DNA from: Humidesulfovibrio sp.
GTDB taxonomy: Bacteria; Desulfobacterota; Desulfovibrionia; Desulfovibrionales; Desulfovibrionaceae
Length of the DNA stretch: 64,000 nucleotides
Assembly (NCBI RefSeq): GCF_031082295.1
Contig: NZ_JAVHLD010000001.1
Location: forward strand, 124,001 to 188,000
Direction of reading: 5' to 3'
The first letter of the stretch is position 1; each line of letters begins with the position of its first letter. The notes beneath the pieces are model-generated. The model worked only from the letters and a program-made list of their open reading frames with translations. It made no database searches and was not told where the DNA came from. Of the stretch, positions 44,548 to 54,039 are shown piece by piece. Made by a program: the position numbers and the translations under genes.

Positions 44548-46775
44548 CCATCGATTATGAGCGCGAGCTGAATCCGGCCCAGTTGGAGGCGGTCATGCAC
44601 GTGCATGGCCCCATGCTCTGCATCGCGGGCGCGGGCAGCGGCAAGACGCGCACCATCGTCTACCGCCTGGCCCGGCTGGTCCAGGAACACGTCTCGCCGG
44701 AAAACATCCTGCTCTTGACCTTCACCCGGCGCGCCTCCCAGGAGATGCTGCACCGGGCCGGAAGCATCATGGGCCGCCCGCTCACCGGGGCCAGCGGCGG
44801 CACGTTCCACTCCTTCGCCTACGGCGTGCTGCGCCGACACGCCCTGGAGGCGGGGTATCCGCAGGGGCTGACCCTCATGGACCGGGGCGACTGCGAAGAC
44901 CTGCTGGGCGAGCTCAAGGCGCACCTGAACCTGGGCCACGGCGACCGCTCCTACCCCAAGCGCGCCACCCTGGCCGACACCATCACCAAGTCGCGCAACA
45001 AGGAGCAGCCCATCGGGACCATTCTGGACCGTGAGGCGTTCCACCTGCTGTCCTACCAGGCCGACATCGAGCTTCTGGCCTCCGAGTACGAAAAGGCCAA
45101 GCGCAGCCAAGGCCTCATGGACTACGACGACCTGCTCTTCGGCCTGGAAAGCCTTCTGGTCAACCACCCGGAGATCAAGGACGCGCTTCGCCGCCGCTAT
45201 CCCTTTGTCATGGTCGACGAGTACCAGGACACCAACCTGGTGCAGGCCCGGCTGGTCCGCCTGCTGGCAGGCAGCGGCGGCAACGTCATGGCCGTGGGCG
45301 ACGACGCCCAGTCCATCTACGCCTTCCGTGGCGCGGTGGTGGCGAACATCCTGGAGTTCCCGCAGATATTCAAGGGGGCCAAGCTCATCCGCCTGGAGAA
45401 GAACTACCGCTCGGTGCAGCCCATCCTGGACTTGACCAACTGCGTGCTCTCCGGGGCCGAGCACAAGTTCGACAAGCACCTTTACGCCGCACGCGCTGGC
45501 GGCGCGAAGCCGCGCATCATCCAGACCCTGAGCGACCAGTCCCAGGCCGCGCAGGCCGTGAGCCTCATCGCGGACATGGCCAGCCGCCACCCCCTGCACG
45601 AGATCGCCGTGCTCTTCCGCGCCGGGTACCAGTCCTACCCGCTGGAGGTGGCGCTCACCCGCGCGGGCCTGCCCTACCGCAAGTTCGGGGGGGTGCGCTT
45701 CCACGAGGCCGCGCACATCAAGGACGTGCTCTGCTACCTGCGCCTGGCCGCCAACTGGTCGGACATGCTGGCCTGGGCGCGCGTGCTGGGCCTGCTCAAA
45801 GGCGTGGGCGGCAAGACCGCGGCCAAGATCGCCCAGGCGCTGCTGGCGGGCGAGGGCAAGACCCTGGACAAGCACGCCAAGCGCTTTCCGGACCTGCCCG
45901 GCCTGCTGGCGGAGCTCGACGCCCTGCGCCGCCTGAACCACGCCCCCGCGGCAGCGCTGGACCGGGCCATGACGCACTACGCGCCGCTGCTCATCCAGGC
46001 CTACCCCGACGACTATCCCAAGCGCCAGGCCGGACTCGAGCAGCTGGCCCAGATCGCGGTGAACTACAAGACCATCGAGGAGTTCCTGGCGGACCTGTGT
46101 CTCGACGGATCGCCCACGGAGGACGAGGACGCCCGAGGCGCGGTGGTGCTCTCGACGGTGCACTCGGCCAAGGGGCTGGAATGGCGCGCGGTGATCCTCA
46201 TCGACCTGGTGGAGGACCGGTTCCCGTCCAAAAAGGCCATGCAGCGCCAGGAGGACATGGAGGAGGAGCGCCGACTCATGTACGTGGCGTGCACCCGCGC
46301 CAAGGACGAGCTGGCGCTTCTGGTGCCGGGCACGCTGTTCAACCGCTTCAACAACTGCCGCGAACCGGCCACGCCCAGCCCCTTCGTGCAGGAGCTGCCG
46401 GACATGGTGGCCGAGCGACTGGTGGAGACCTTCACCGGGGGGCTTCGGCGCAAGGATGAGCGCCTGCTTTCGGTGCTGGATGCCGGCCCGGACGAGCGGC
46501 TCGCTCCGGTGGTGCTGCCCAAGCCGCCCCAGCGCCCGGCCTATGAGCCAGGGGCCAGGCCCATCAGCGCCGCGGCGGCCCCGCACACGGCCTACGCGGC
46601 GGCGCCCCCGCCCAAGTCGGCCATGGATGACGCCAGCGGCAAGCTCGGCCTGTGCGAGCACAAGATTTTCGGCCAGGGGAAGATCATCTCCGAGATTCCG
46701 CCGGACAAGTACCGGGTGAACTTCCCCGGCTTCGGCCTCAAGGTCATCGTCAAGACCTACCTCAAGCTGCTCTAG
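44544..46775 (+). CDS. UvrD/Rep-family ATP-dependent 3'-5' DNA helicase
   Basis: The 743-residue SF1A helicase has LNPAQLEAV (Q motif), AGAGSGKTRTI (Walker A), LTFTRRASQEML, MVDEYQDTN (Walker B), GDDAQSIYAFRGA, EKNYRS, STVHSAKGLEW and MYVACTRAKDEL. The C-terminal 35 residues (GKIISEIPPDKYRVNF) resemble the Tudor-like RNA polymerase-binding end of UvrD/PcrA. It unwinds DNA in repair or recombination. Whether it is the organism's main UvrD or a paralogue cannot be told. It overlaps the upstream gene by ATGA. Confidence 0.92.
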   Translation: MTIDYERELNPAQLEAVMHVHGPMLCIAGAGSGKTRTIVYRLARLVQEHVSPENILLLTFTRRASQEMLHRAGSIMGRPLTGASGGTFHSFAYGVLRRHALEAGYPQGLTLMDRGDCEDLLGELKAHLNLGHGDRSYPKRATLADTITKSRNKEQPIGTILDREAFHLLSYQADIELLASEYEKAKRSQGLMDYDDLLFGLESLLVNHPEIKDALRRRYPFVMVDEYQDTNLVQARLVRLLAGSGGNVMAVGDDAQSIYAFRGAVVANILEFPQIFKGAKLIRLEKNYRSVQPILDLTNCVLSGAEHKFDKHLYAARAGGAKPRIIQTLSDQSQAAQAVSLIADMASRHPLHEIAVLFRAGYQSYPLEVALTRAGLPYRKFGGVRFHEAAHIKDVLCYLRLAANWSDMLAWARVLGLLKGVGGKTAAKIAQALLAGEGKTLDKHAKRFPDLPGLLAELDALRRLNHAPAAALDRAMTHYAPLLIQAYPDDYPKRQAGLEQLAQIAVNYKTIEEFLADLCLDGSPTEDEDARGAVVLSTVHSAKGLEWRAVILIDLVEDRFPSKKAMQRQEDMEEERRLMYVACTRAKDELALLVPGTLFNRFNNCREPATPSPFVQELPDMVAERLVETFTGGLRRKDERLLSVLDAGPDERLAPVVLPKPPQRPAYEPGARPISAAAAPHTAYAAAPPPKSAMDDASGKLGLCEHKIFGQGKIISEIPPDKYRVNFPGFGLKVIVKTYLKLL

Positions 46776-46787
46776 CCGGTGCTCCTG

Positions 46788-48524
46788 CTAGGCCTTGGCC
46801 GGTGCGCTCCCGTCTGCGGGAGGCGGCGGCGGGCTGCCCGGCATCTGCACCTCGTCGATCTGCTCGGCGTTCAGGTGCGTCTGCGCATAGTCCTTGTACA
46901 CCCCGCTTTGCAGGAACAGGGAGAACACGTCCGGGTCCACGTGCTTGTCCTTGCACATGAAGCCAAGAATCTTCACGGCCTGGGACAGCTTCATGGGTTC
47001 CTTGTAGGGCCGGTCCTTGGCGGTGAGGGCCTCGAACACGTCGGCCACGGCCAGGATGCGCGCCTGGAGCGAGAGGGACTCGGCCGTCAGGTGGTTGGGA
47101 TAGCCCGTGCCGTCGAGCTTCTCGTGGTGGCTGCCCGCGAACTCCGGGATGCGCGCCAGGCGCTTGGGGAAAGGCAGGCGGCCCAGCATGTCGAAGGTGA
47201 CCACGGTGTGGTCCTCGATGATCTTGCGCTCAGCATCGGTGAGGGAGCCTTTGCGGATGCAGAGGTTCAGCACCTCGTTCTCGGAGAGCCAGGGCTTCTG
47301 CTCCCCGTTGTCGTCGTAGGTGCGCGCGGCGATTTCCTTCACACGGGCGATGCGGTCGTCGCTCATGAACTCGCCGGGCTTGTTGCAGGACTCGATGAAC
47401 GCGAGGTCCTCCTCCAGCTCCTGGCGGCGCTTCTCCATTTCCTCGGTGACGGCGACCATCTCCGAGCGCGCTGCGCCGCGTCCGGCCATTTCCAGCAGCC
47501 TTTCCAGCAGCTCGGCCTGCAACGCCTTGCCGATGAGCTTGAAGCGCGTGCGAACGAACTCGATGCGGTCGACTATCGCCTCAAGCTTGGTGGACTTGTC
47601 CACCACGTGCACGGGCGTGGTGATCTTGCCCACGTCGTGCATCCAGGCCGCGAGCTTGAGCTCTTCCAGCTCATTGGCGTTGAAGTGCACATCGGCGTAG
47701 GGGCCTTCGGTCTGGGCGTTGATGGTCTCGGCGATGCGCATGGTCAGGTCCACCACGCGGTCGATGTGGCCCTTGGTGTAGGGGCTCTTGGCGTCGATCG
47801 CCGCGGCGATGCTCTGCATGAAGGAGTACAGAAGCTCCTTCAGGCCATTGATGAGCTGGGTGTTGGTGAGGGCCACGGCAGCCTGCGAGGCCAGGGAACG
47901 CACGGCCTCCAGGCGCTCCTGGTTGAAGCCCACCACCGCGCCGGTGTCCTTGTCCTTGGCGTTCAAGAGCTGCAGCACGCCGATGATCTCGCTCTCATGG
48001 TTGACCATGGGCGTGACGAGCATGGATTGGGAGTGATAGCCGGTGGCCTTGTCGTAGCCGCGCGTGCCGCTGAAGTCGAAGCCCTCGGCGCAGTAGACGT
48101 CGTCGATGTTGACGAACTCGCGGGTCAGGGCCACGTGGGAGGAGACGTTGGCGTGGTTGGGCTCGCCGCCTTCCTTGTAGAGATGCACCGGGGGCAGGGT
48201 CACGGGGTTGCCGCTGGTGCCGCCCAGGCGCACGTTCATGGTGTCGTTCTGGAGCACCACGAACTCAAGCTTCATGCCAGTGGGATCCACGATGTAGAGG
48301 GTGCCGGCGTCGGCGTAGGTGAGGTTGCGCGCCAGCTCCACTATCATTTCAAGCAGGCGGTTGCGGTCCTGCTCGGCCGAGAGAGCCAGGCCGATCTCCG
48401 ACAGGCTCTGCATCTGCCGGTTCAGCCGGGAAACCTGCTCGCGCAGTTCCTCAACCGTGGCCGACGCGGACTCGGAAGCGGGTCCGGCGCATGCGGCTGC
48501 CTGGTCTTTGGGCTCATCGTTCAT
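46788..48524 (-). CDS. GAF/HD-GYP domain protein (probable cyclic-di-GMP phosphodiesterase)
   Basis: The 578-residue protein begins with a coiled coil, followed by a GAF domain (about 45-205; SMLVTPMVNHESEIIGVLQLLNA) and an HD-GYP domain. The metal and signature motifs are AAWMHDVGK (about 300) and HHEKLDGTGYP (about 455), and ILAVADVFEALTAKDRPYK is intact. About 110 extra residues with a coiled coil lie between the HD and GYP parts. It should cleave cyclic di-GMP to GMP in the cytoplasm. A Pro/Ala-rich tail ends it. The start at 48524 is preferred over 48605. The convergent helicase gene ends 12 bp away. Confidence 0.9.
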   Translation of the reverse strand: MNDEPKDQAAACAGPASESASATVEELREQVSRLNRQMQSLSEIGLALSAEQDRNRLLEMIVELARNLTYADAGTLYIVDPTGMKLEFVVLQNDTMNVRLGGTSGNPVTLPPVHLYKEGGEPNHANVSSHVALTREFVNIDDVYCAEGFDFSGTRGYDKATGYHSQSMLVTPMVNHESEIIGVLQLLNAKDKDTGAVVGFNQERLEAVRSLASQAAVALTNTQLINGLKELLYSFMQSIAAAIDAKSPYTKGHIDRVVDLTMRIAETINAQTEGPYADVHFNANELEELKLAAWMHDVGKITTPVHVVDKSTKLEAIVDRIEFVRTRFKLIGKALQAELLERLLEMAGRGAARSEMVAVTEEMEKRRQELEEDLAFIESCNKPGEFMSDDRIARVKEIAARTYDDNGEQKPWLSENEVLNLCIRKGSLTDAERKIIEDHTVVTFDMLGRLPFPKRLARIPEFAGSHHEKLDGTGYPNHLTAESLSLQARILAVADVFEALTAKDRPYKEPMKLSQAVKILGFMCKDKHVDPDVFSLFLQSGVYKDYAQTHLNAEQIDEVQMPGSPPPPPADGSAPAKA

Positions 48525-48696
48525 GCTCACCCCACAAAATCGTATGAAATGAATAACTGTTCGCCAAAGTAGCGCTAAATAATACGTAACACACCCAACC
48601 GCCACAAGGAAAGAGGAAAGCCCCAGGTTGCCCGCAGCACCGGAATAGAGTAAGCAAGACTTGCGCTCAGGCGCGCATCCCCCATCAGGAGCACAC

Positions 48697-49521
48697 GTGC
48701 AGGCATCCCCCCATCAACAACGCATCCTTACCGCTGGCCTCGCCGTGGCGCTGGTTGCCCTCGCCCTGTGGCTGGGCGGCGTGCTGACCACGCTGCTGCT
48801 GCTGGCCTTGTGCGGCCTTGGCCAGTGGGAATTCACGTCCATGTTCCGGCCCGGCCCGGAGCACAAGCACCTGCGCATCTTCGGCGTGGCCCTTGGCGCC
48901 TGCCTGGTCCTCACGGCCCAGGCAGGCGGCCCCGTGGCTGCGCTCTGGGCCTTCAGCGCCAGTTTTTGGATTCTTGGCCTGCGCTTCCTCCTGCGCTTCA
49001 GCCAGGCGCAGAAACAGGAAGCCCCGCAGGCCGCGCAGTTCACCGACGAACTGGTGCTGCTCTGCTCTCTGGCCTACATCCCGCTCATGCTCCAGTTCCT
49101 GCTTGCCTTGAGCACTCGCGAAATCATCCTGGTGGTGCTCTCCACCACCGTATCCGATACGGCGGCCTTCTACGCCGGAACCCTCTGGGGCAAACGCAAG
49201 ATCTGGCCGCAGATAAGCCCCAAGAAGTCCTGGGCGGGCAGCATAGGCGGGCTTGTCGGCTGCCTCCTGGCCGTGACGGCCTACGGCCTGACTCTTGGGC
49301 AGGCACCGCTTCCTGCCTGGCTGCTGCTGGGCGCGCTCTTGAACCTGTCGGCGCAGATGGGCGACTTCTTCGAGTCCGCCCTCAAGCGCAGCCTTGACGT
49401 GAAGGATTCCGGCACGGTCCTGCCCGGCCACGGTGGCCTGCTCGACCGCATCGACAGCCTGCTGCTGGCCCTGCCCTGCTACGCCCTGCTGCGGCTGGTG
49501 CAGCCCTACTTCGCGCCCTAG
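48697..49521 (+). CDS. cdsA: Phosphatidate cytidylyltransferase
   Basis: The protein (274 residues from GTG 48697) has about 8 membrane segments and the CDP-diglyceride synthase signature near the C-terminus: SGTVLPGHGGLLDRIDSL. It makes CDP-diacylglycerol from CTP and phosphatidate in the inner membrane. AGGAG at 48687-48691 lies 5 bp before the GTG and decides the start; the TTG at 48661 has no such site. It leads a cdsA-dxr-rseP-tsaB run; the usual upstream neighbours uppS and frr are absent. Confidence 0.94.
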   Translation: MQASPHQQRILTAGLAVALVALALWLGGVLTTLLLLALCGLGQWEFTSMFRPGPEHKHLRIFGVALGACLVLTAQAGGPVAALWAFSASFWILGLRFLLRFSQAQKQEAPQAAQFTDELVLLCSLAYIPLMLQFLLALSTREIILVVLSTTVSDTAAFYAGTLWGKRKIWPQISPKKSWAGSIGGLVGCLLAVTAYGLTLGQAPLPAWLLLGALLNLSAQMGDFFESALKRSLDVKDSGTVLPGHGGLLDRIDSLLLALPCYALLRLVQPYFAP

Positions 49522-49541
49522 CGCAAGCCAAGGCCGTCCTC

Positions 49542-50750
49542 ATGAAAAGCTACATCTCGCTCTGGCCTGCTCACGCACCAAAACTCCGCTTCCCGCGGAC
49601 CCTGGCCATACTGGGCTCCACCGGCTCCATCGGCGTCAGCGCCCTGGATGTGGTGGCCCAGCACCCGGACCTGTTCCGCGTGGCCGCCCTGGCCGGGGGC
49701 AAGAACGCTGCGCGACTGGCCGAGCAGGCCGCGACCTTCCGGCCTGGCGTCCTGGCCGTGCTGGACGAGGACGTTGCGACCGAGCTCAAAGGCCTCCTGC
49801 CCGGCGGCTACGCCCCCGAGATACTGGTCGGCCCGGCGGCCTACGAGACCGTCGCCGCCCTGCCGGAGGCGGATCTGGTGCTCTCCGCCATCGTCGGCGC
49901 GGCGGGCTTTTTGCCCACGCTGGCCGCGGCGCGCGCGGGCAAACGCATCGCGCTGGCCAACAAGGAGAGCCTGGTCCTGGGCGGGCGGCTCATCCGCAAG
50001 GCCTGCCAGGCCTCGGGAGCGGTGGTCCTGCCCGTTGACTCCGAGCACAACGCCCTGTTCCAGGCCCTGTGTGGCCACAACGGCGACGAGGAACTGGCCA
50101 AGCTGATCCTCACGGCCTCGGGCGGACCGTTTCGCGGCAGGGACGCGGCCTTCCTCGCAAGCGTGACCCCGGCCCAGGCGCTCAACCACCCCAACTGGAG
50201 CATGGGCGCCAAGATATCCATCGACTCGGCCACCCTCATGAACAAGGGCCTGGAGGTCATCGAGGCCTGCCACCTCTACGGCCTGCCCGTCTCACGCGTT
50301 GACGTGCTGGTGCATCCGCAGAGCATCGTGCACTCCCTGGTGGAGTATGTGGACGGCTCGCAGTTGGCGCACCTGGGCGTGCCAGACATGCGCATCCCCA
50401 TCGCGCACAGCCTGTGCTACCCCCGCCGCGTGGCCCTGGCCATGCCCCGGCTGGACCTCGCCAGCGCGCAGAACTTGACTTTCGAGGCCCCGGACGACAC
50501 GCTGTTCCCGTGCCTGGGCTTGGCCAAGGCGGCCTATGCGGCCAGCCACAGTCATCCCGTGGCGCTGAACGCCGCCAACGAAGTGGCCGTGGAGCTGTTC
50601 CTCAAGGGGCGCATCGCCTTCCTGGACATCCCCCGGCTCATCGAGGCCGCCCTGGCCCGCCATGCGGCCTTGCCTGAAGACTGCGACGCGGCGGAACTCA
50701 TCGCCGCCGACAATGATGCGCGGCGCGAAACCATGGCCGCCTGCTGCTGA
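49542..50750 (+). CDS. dxr: 1-deoxy-D-xylulose 5-phosphate reductoisomerase
   Basis: The 402-residue protein has the NADPH-binding LGSTGSIGVSALDV, the NKESLVLGG segment, PVDSEHNALFQAL with metal-binding residues and HPQSIVHSLVEY. It makes 2-C-methyl-D-erythritol 4-phosphate in the non-mevalonate isoprenoid pathway. It follows cdsA by 20 bp and precedes rseP by 44 bp, a widespread gene order. Confidence 0.97.
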   Translation: MKSYISLWPAHAPKLRFPRTLAILGSTGSIGVSALDVVAQHPDLFRVAALAGGKNAARLAEQAATFRPGVLAVLDEDVATELKGLLPGGYAPEILVGPAAYETVAALPEADLVLSAIVGAAGFLPTLAAARAGKRIALANKESLVLGGRLIRKACQASGAVVLPVDSEHNALFQALCGHNGDEELAKLILTASGGPFRGRDAAFLASVTPAQALNHPNWSMGAKISIDSATLMNKGLEVIEACHLYGLPVSRVDVLVHPQSIVHSLVEYVDGSQLAHLGVPDMRIPIAHSLCYPRRVALAMPRLDLASAQNLTFEAPDDTLFPCLGLAKAAYAASHSHPVALNAANEVAVELFLKGRIAFLDIPRLIEAALARHAALPEDCDAAELIAADNDARRETMAACC

Positions 50751-50794
50751 ACGACTGAATTGAAGCGTCGCCCCAGACGCATGAGGAGTATTAC

Positions 50795-51856
50795 GTGGGA
50801 GCAATAGCCGTCCTTCTGGTCCTTGGGGGCCTTATTTTCTTCCATGAGCTTGGCCACTTCCTCATGGCCCGGTCCCTCGGCATCGGGGTCAAGGCCTTTG
50901 CGCTCGGCTTCGGCCCCCGCATTTTCTCCTTTACCTGGGGCATGACGGAGTACCGCCTTTGCGCTGTGCCCCTGGGCGGCTACGTCATGCTTGCGGGCGA
51001 ATCCCCGGACGCTCCCGAAGATCCCGCCATCCCCAAAAACCTGCTCTTCTCCGCCCGGCCCGTGTGGCAGCGCATGGCCGTCGTGGCCGCTGGCCCAATG
51101 GCCAACTTCCTGCTGGCCTGGGGACTGTACTGGGCGCTTTTCGCCTCGCAGGGGCAGATGGGCCTGGCCCCCGTCATCGAGCAGGTGCTGCCGGACTCCC
51201 CGGCTGCCCAGGCCGAAATCAAGGCCGGCGACACAGTACTCTCAGTGGACGGCCACTCCATCATCTTCTGGGAGGAGCTCACCGAGCTCGTCCAGAAATC
51301 CGAAGGCCGCACCCTGGTGCTGGACATCAAGCGCGGCAAGGACCACGTGAAGGTGAGCGTGGCACCGGAGATGCGCCCCCGCAAGAACATCTTCGGCGAG
51401 ACCGTGTCCTCGCCCATGATGGGCATCGTCGCGGCCAAGCAGATCATCTCGGTTGAGCTGGACGCTGCGCAGAGCCTCAAGGTCTCCGGCAAGGAAACCT
51501 GGCGCGCGGTGGTGAACATGGTCACCGCGCTCATCAAGATGATCGAACGGGTCATCCCGGCCGATTCCATCGGCGGCCCGATCCTCATCGCCCAACTCAT
51601 CAGCAAGGAGGCCCAGAGCGGCTTCGTTGGACTCATCGCCCTCACCGCCGCGCTCTCGGCCAACCTGGGTTTCGTCAACCTGCTGCCCATTCCGGTCCTC
51701 GACGGCGGGCACCTCGTGATCTTCAGCCTGGAGGCCGTAACCCGCAAGCCGCTCAGTCTGCGCGCCCGGGCCGCGGCCATCCGCGTGGGCATCGCCATGC
51801 TGGCGGCCCTCATGATCCTGGCGACCTACAATGACCTGCGCCGACTGCTCCAGTGA
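50795..51856 (+). CDS. rseP: Site-2 intramembrane zinc metalloprotease RseP
   Basis: The 353-residue membrane protein has the catalytic HELGH (about residue 18), one PDZ domain (about 115-195; LPDSPAAQAEIKAGDTVLSVDG) and the C-terminal NLLPIPVLDGGHL with the LDG metal ligand. E. coli RseP has two PDZ domains; the single-PDZ form is common elsewhere. It cleaves anti-sigma factors and remnant signal peptides within the membrane. GAGGAG 7 bp upstream supports the GTG start. Confidence 0.95.
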   Translation: MGAIAVLLVLGGLIFFHELGHFLMARSLGIGVKAFALGFGPRIFSFTWGMTEYRLCAVPLGGYVMLAGESPDAPEDPAIPKNLLFSARPVWQRMAVVAAGPMANFLLAWGLYWALFASQGQMGLAPVIEQVLPDSPAAQAEIKAGDTVLSVDGHSIIFWEELTELVQKSEGRTLVLDIKRGKDHVKVSVAPEMRPRKNIFGETVSSPMMGIVAAKQIISVELDAAQSLKVSGKETWRAVVNMVTALIKMIERVIPADSIGGPILIAQLISKEAQSGFVGLIALTAALSANLGFVNLLPIPVLDGGHLVIFSLEAVTRKPLSLRARAAAIRVGIAMLAALMILATYNDLRRLLQ

Positions 51857-52637
51857 TTCTGGGCTCCTGCTGGCCCTGAACGGGGCCGACGAGCGCCTGC
51901 AACTCGCATTGGGGCGCATTGAGGACACTGGCGTCGCGTTTCTGGCGGCACAGGAATGGACGGTGCCCGGGTCCGCTGTGCGCTTCCTTGCGCCCGGCAT
52001 CCGGCACATGCTCGACAGCCTGGGCCTGACCGCAAATAACGTTCGCCGCATCGCCTGCGTCACCGGCCCGGGCAGCTTCACCGGCCTGCGCATGTCCTTG
52101 GCTCTGGCACAGGGCCTGGCCGCCGGCACCGGCGCCGAACTGGCCGGGCTGAACCATCTGGAACTGCTGGCCGCGGAGGCCGCCCGCATGCTTGAGCAAG
52201 GCTCGGGCGCCGTGGCCTCGCTGGTCTGGTCACGCCGGGGCCAGGTCTACGCCCAGGCCTTCACGCACGGCCAAGGCCAAGCTGTCGCCGCCGCACCCCC
52301 GCAAGTGCTGGCCCTGACCGCCCTGCCCGAATTCTTCGCCACGCTGCCCAAGCCCCTGCGTCTGCTGGGCGGCGGTTTGCGCCGCAACCTGCCCTTCTTC
52401 GAGGAGTTGGCCGGACGCGACGCGAGCCTGCGCCTGCTGCCCACGACCTGGGACGCCCCGCGCCCGGCGACCCTGCTCGACCTTGCCAGCCGCGCGGGCT
52501 ATGGACTGCAGGCTCTGGAGCCGGTGTACCTGCGCGCCTCGGACGCCGAGGACAACCTCGCTGCCATCGCCGCCGGGCGCGGCTTGAGCGAAGCCGACGC
52601 CCAGGCCATCCTCGACCGAGGCAGCCGTCCGGTCTAA
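51831..52637 (+). CDS. tsaB: tRNA t6A37 threonylcarbamoyltransferase complex subunit TsaB
   Basis: The 268-residue protein has the actin-like ASKHA fold of TsaB with the conserved GPGSFTGLRMSLALAQGLA. Its N-terminal strand reads LLLALNGADE, where most TsaB proteins have 'LALDTS', so the usual aspartate is replaced. With TsaD and TsaE it makes threonylcarbamoyl-adenosine in ANN-decoding tRNAs. Its 5' end overlaps rseP by 26 bp. It also carries a C-terminal extension with EPVYLRA, normal in the family. Confidence 0.9.
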   Translation: MTCADCSSDSGLLLALNGADERLQLALGRIEDTGVAFLAAQEWTVPGSAVRFLAPGIRHMLDSLGLTANNVRRIACVTGPGSFTGLRMSLALAQGLAAGTGAELAGLNHLELLAAEAARMLEQGSGAVASLVWSRRGQVYAQAFTHGQGQAVAAAPPQVLALTALPEFFATLPKPLRLLGGGLRRNLPFFEELAGRDASLRLLPTTWDAPRPATLLDLASRAGYGLQALEPVYLRASDAEDNLAAIAAGRGLSEADAQAILDRGSRPV

Positions 52638-52695
52638 GCTTCTCGCCAATCGTTCAAGAGGGTGCCGGTTAACGGCCTGTGAAGCTGTGGAGCCG

Positions 52696-54039
52696 CTAGA
52701 CCAGCAGGCGGTCCACGGTGTTGCCGAGCTGTCGGCCAAGCGGGGTCTGGTGGGCGATCTCACGCTCCACGTGGATGATGCCCTTGAGCACCGTGGAATG
52801 CTTGCGGCCCAGGCGGTCGCCGATGGCGGCCAGGGAAAGATCGGTGTGGCGGCGGCAGAGATAAAAGGCGGTATTGCGGGCGAGGACGGTCTGCTGGCTG
52901 CGCGATTTCGATTTCAGTTCGCGCTCGTCGATGCCGTAGGTTTTGCAGACGAAATCCACGATGCGGTCCACGCCGGGCATGGGTGTCTGCACGGCGTAAT
53001 TCTCCAGCACCTGCCAGGCAAGCTCCTCGGTGATCTGCTGGCCGAGCAGCCGGGCCTTGAGCACCAGGTTGTTCAGGCAGCTTTCCAGCTGGCGGATGTC
53101 GGTGGTCAGACGCTCGGCGAGCAGGCCGGTGACGTTGTCCGGAACCTGGACCTGGAGGCTCTTGGCCTTGCGGCGGACGATCTCCTCACGCGTGGCGTAG
53201 TCCGGCGTCTGCATCATGGCCATGAAGCCTGACGCGAAGCAGGACACGAGCTGCGGGTCCACGTCTGAGAGTTCGCGGGGCAAGAAGGAGCTGGTGAGCA
53301 CCACCTTGCAGCCGCGTTGCTGCAAAGCCTTGAGCGTCAGCAGAAGCTCTTCCTGCAGCTTGCCCTTACCCTGGAAGAAGTGGATGTCCTCCAGGAGCAG
53401 CACGTCCACGGACTCGCGGAACTCGCTCTTGAAGCGCGCGGCCTCCTTGGCCTTGATGGCCAGCACAAGGCGCGTGGTGAATTCCTCGGCGGAGAGGCAG
53501 GCGATGGAGACGCGGCTGCGATTGGAGCGCTCGGCCAAATGGCGGCCGATGGCATGCAGGAGATGCGTCTTGCCCAGGCCCGGTCCGGCGCTCAGGAAAA
53601 GGTGGTCGGTGTTGAGCGAGTTGTTGCAGATGCCTTTGGCCGCGGCACAGGCCAGTTCGTTGCACGGCCCGACAACAAAGTCGTCGAAGCGGAAGCGCCA
53701 ACGGCTCAAGGATTCCGTGCGGGGAGCATGGCCCAAGGGCAGCGCCAGGGACTCGGCAACCTGGCGAGGCTTGGGTTGAGCAGGAGACTGGAGCACGGAA
53801 CGCTTCCCCACCGTCACCACAAACTCGACACGGCGCCCCGTCAGCTCCATGGCTGCATCGCGGATGGTTTCCAGCAGACGGTCTCGCACCCAGGCGGCCA
53901 CAAACTCATTGGGGGCCGACAAGTGCATGACGTTATCCTCTACCTTGGCATCGAGCGGCTTGATCCAGAGGGTGAATAGCCCCTGTTCCAGTCGATTTTC
54001 GAGGATAGGAAGGATTTTTTGCCAGAGGTCCGCATTCAT
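52696..54039 (-). CDS. dnaA: Chromosomal replication initiator protein DnaA
   Basis: The 447-residue protein has domain I (LWQKILPILENRLEQGLFTLWIKPL), AAA+ Walker A GPGLGKTHLLHAIG, Walker B LLLEDIHFF, the sensor II DIRQLESCLNNL and the domain IV helix-turn-helix LSLAAIGDRLGRKHSTVLKG. The domain IV signature differs from E. coli (GGRDHTTV) by a one-residue shorter loop and Lys for Asp. The start at 54039 gives a standard domain I; 54084 would add 15 residues. It is convergent with tsaB and no dnaN, gyrB or rpmH is adjacent, so it may be a second dnaA or a relocated one. Confidence 0.92.
   Translation of the reverse strand: MNADLWQKILPILENRLEQGLFTLWIKPLDAKVEDNVMHLSAPNEFVAAWVRDRLLETIRDAAMELTGRRVEFVVTVGKRSVLQSPAQPKPRQVAESLALPLGHAPRTESLSRWRFRFDDFVVGPCNELACAAAKGICNNSLNTDHLFLSAGPGLGKTHLLHAIGRHLAERSNRSRVSIACLSAEEFTTRLVLAIKAKEAARFKSEFRESVDVLLLEDIHFFQGKGKLQEELLLTLKALQQRGCKVVLTSSFLPRELSDVDPQLVSCFASGFMAMMQTPDYATREEIVRRKAKSLQVQVPDNVTGLLAERLTTDIRQLESCLNNLVLKARLLGQQITEELAWQVLENYAVQTPMPGVDRIVDFVCKTYGIDERELKSKSRSQQTVLARNTAFYLCRRHTDLSLAAIGDRLGRKHSTVLKGIIHVEREIAHQTPLGRQLGNTVDRLLV

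Noticed and set aside
44151-46661. 836-codon antisense open frame across the helicase gene
   Set aside because: The sense frame carries all SF1 helicase motifs; the antisense frame has none and is a codon-bias shadow.
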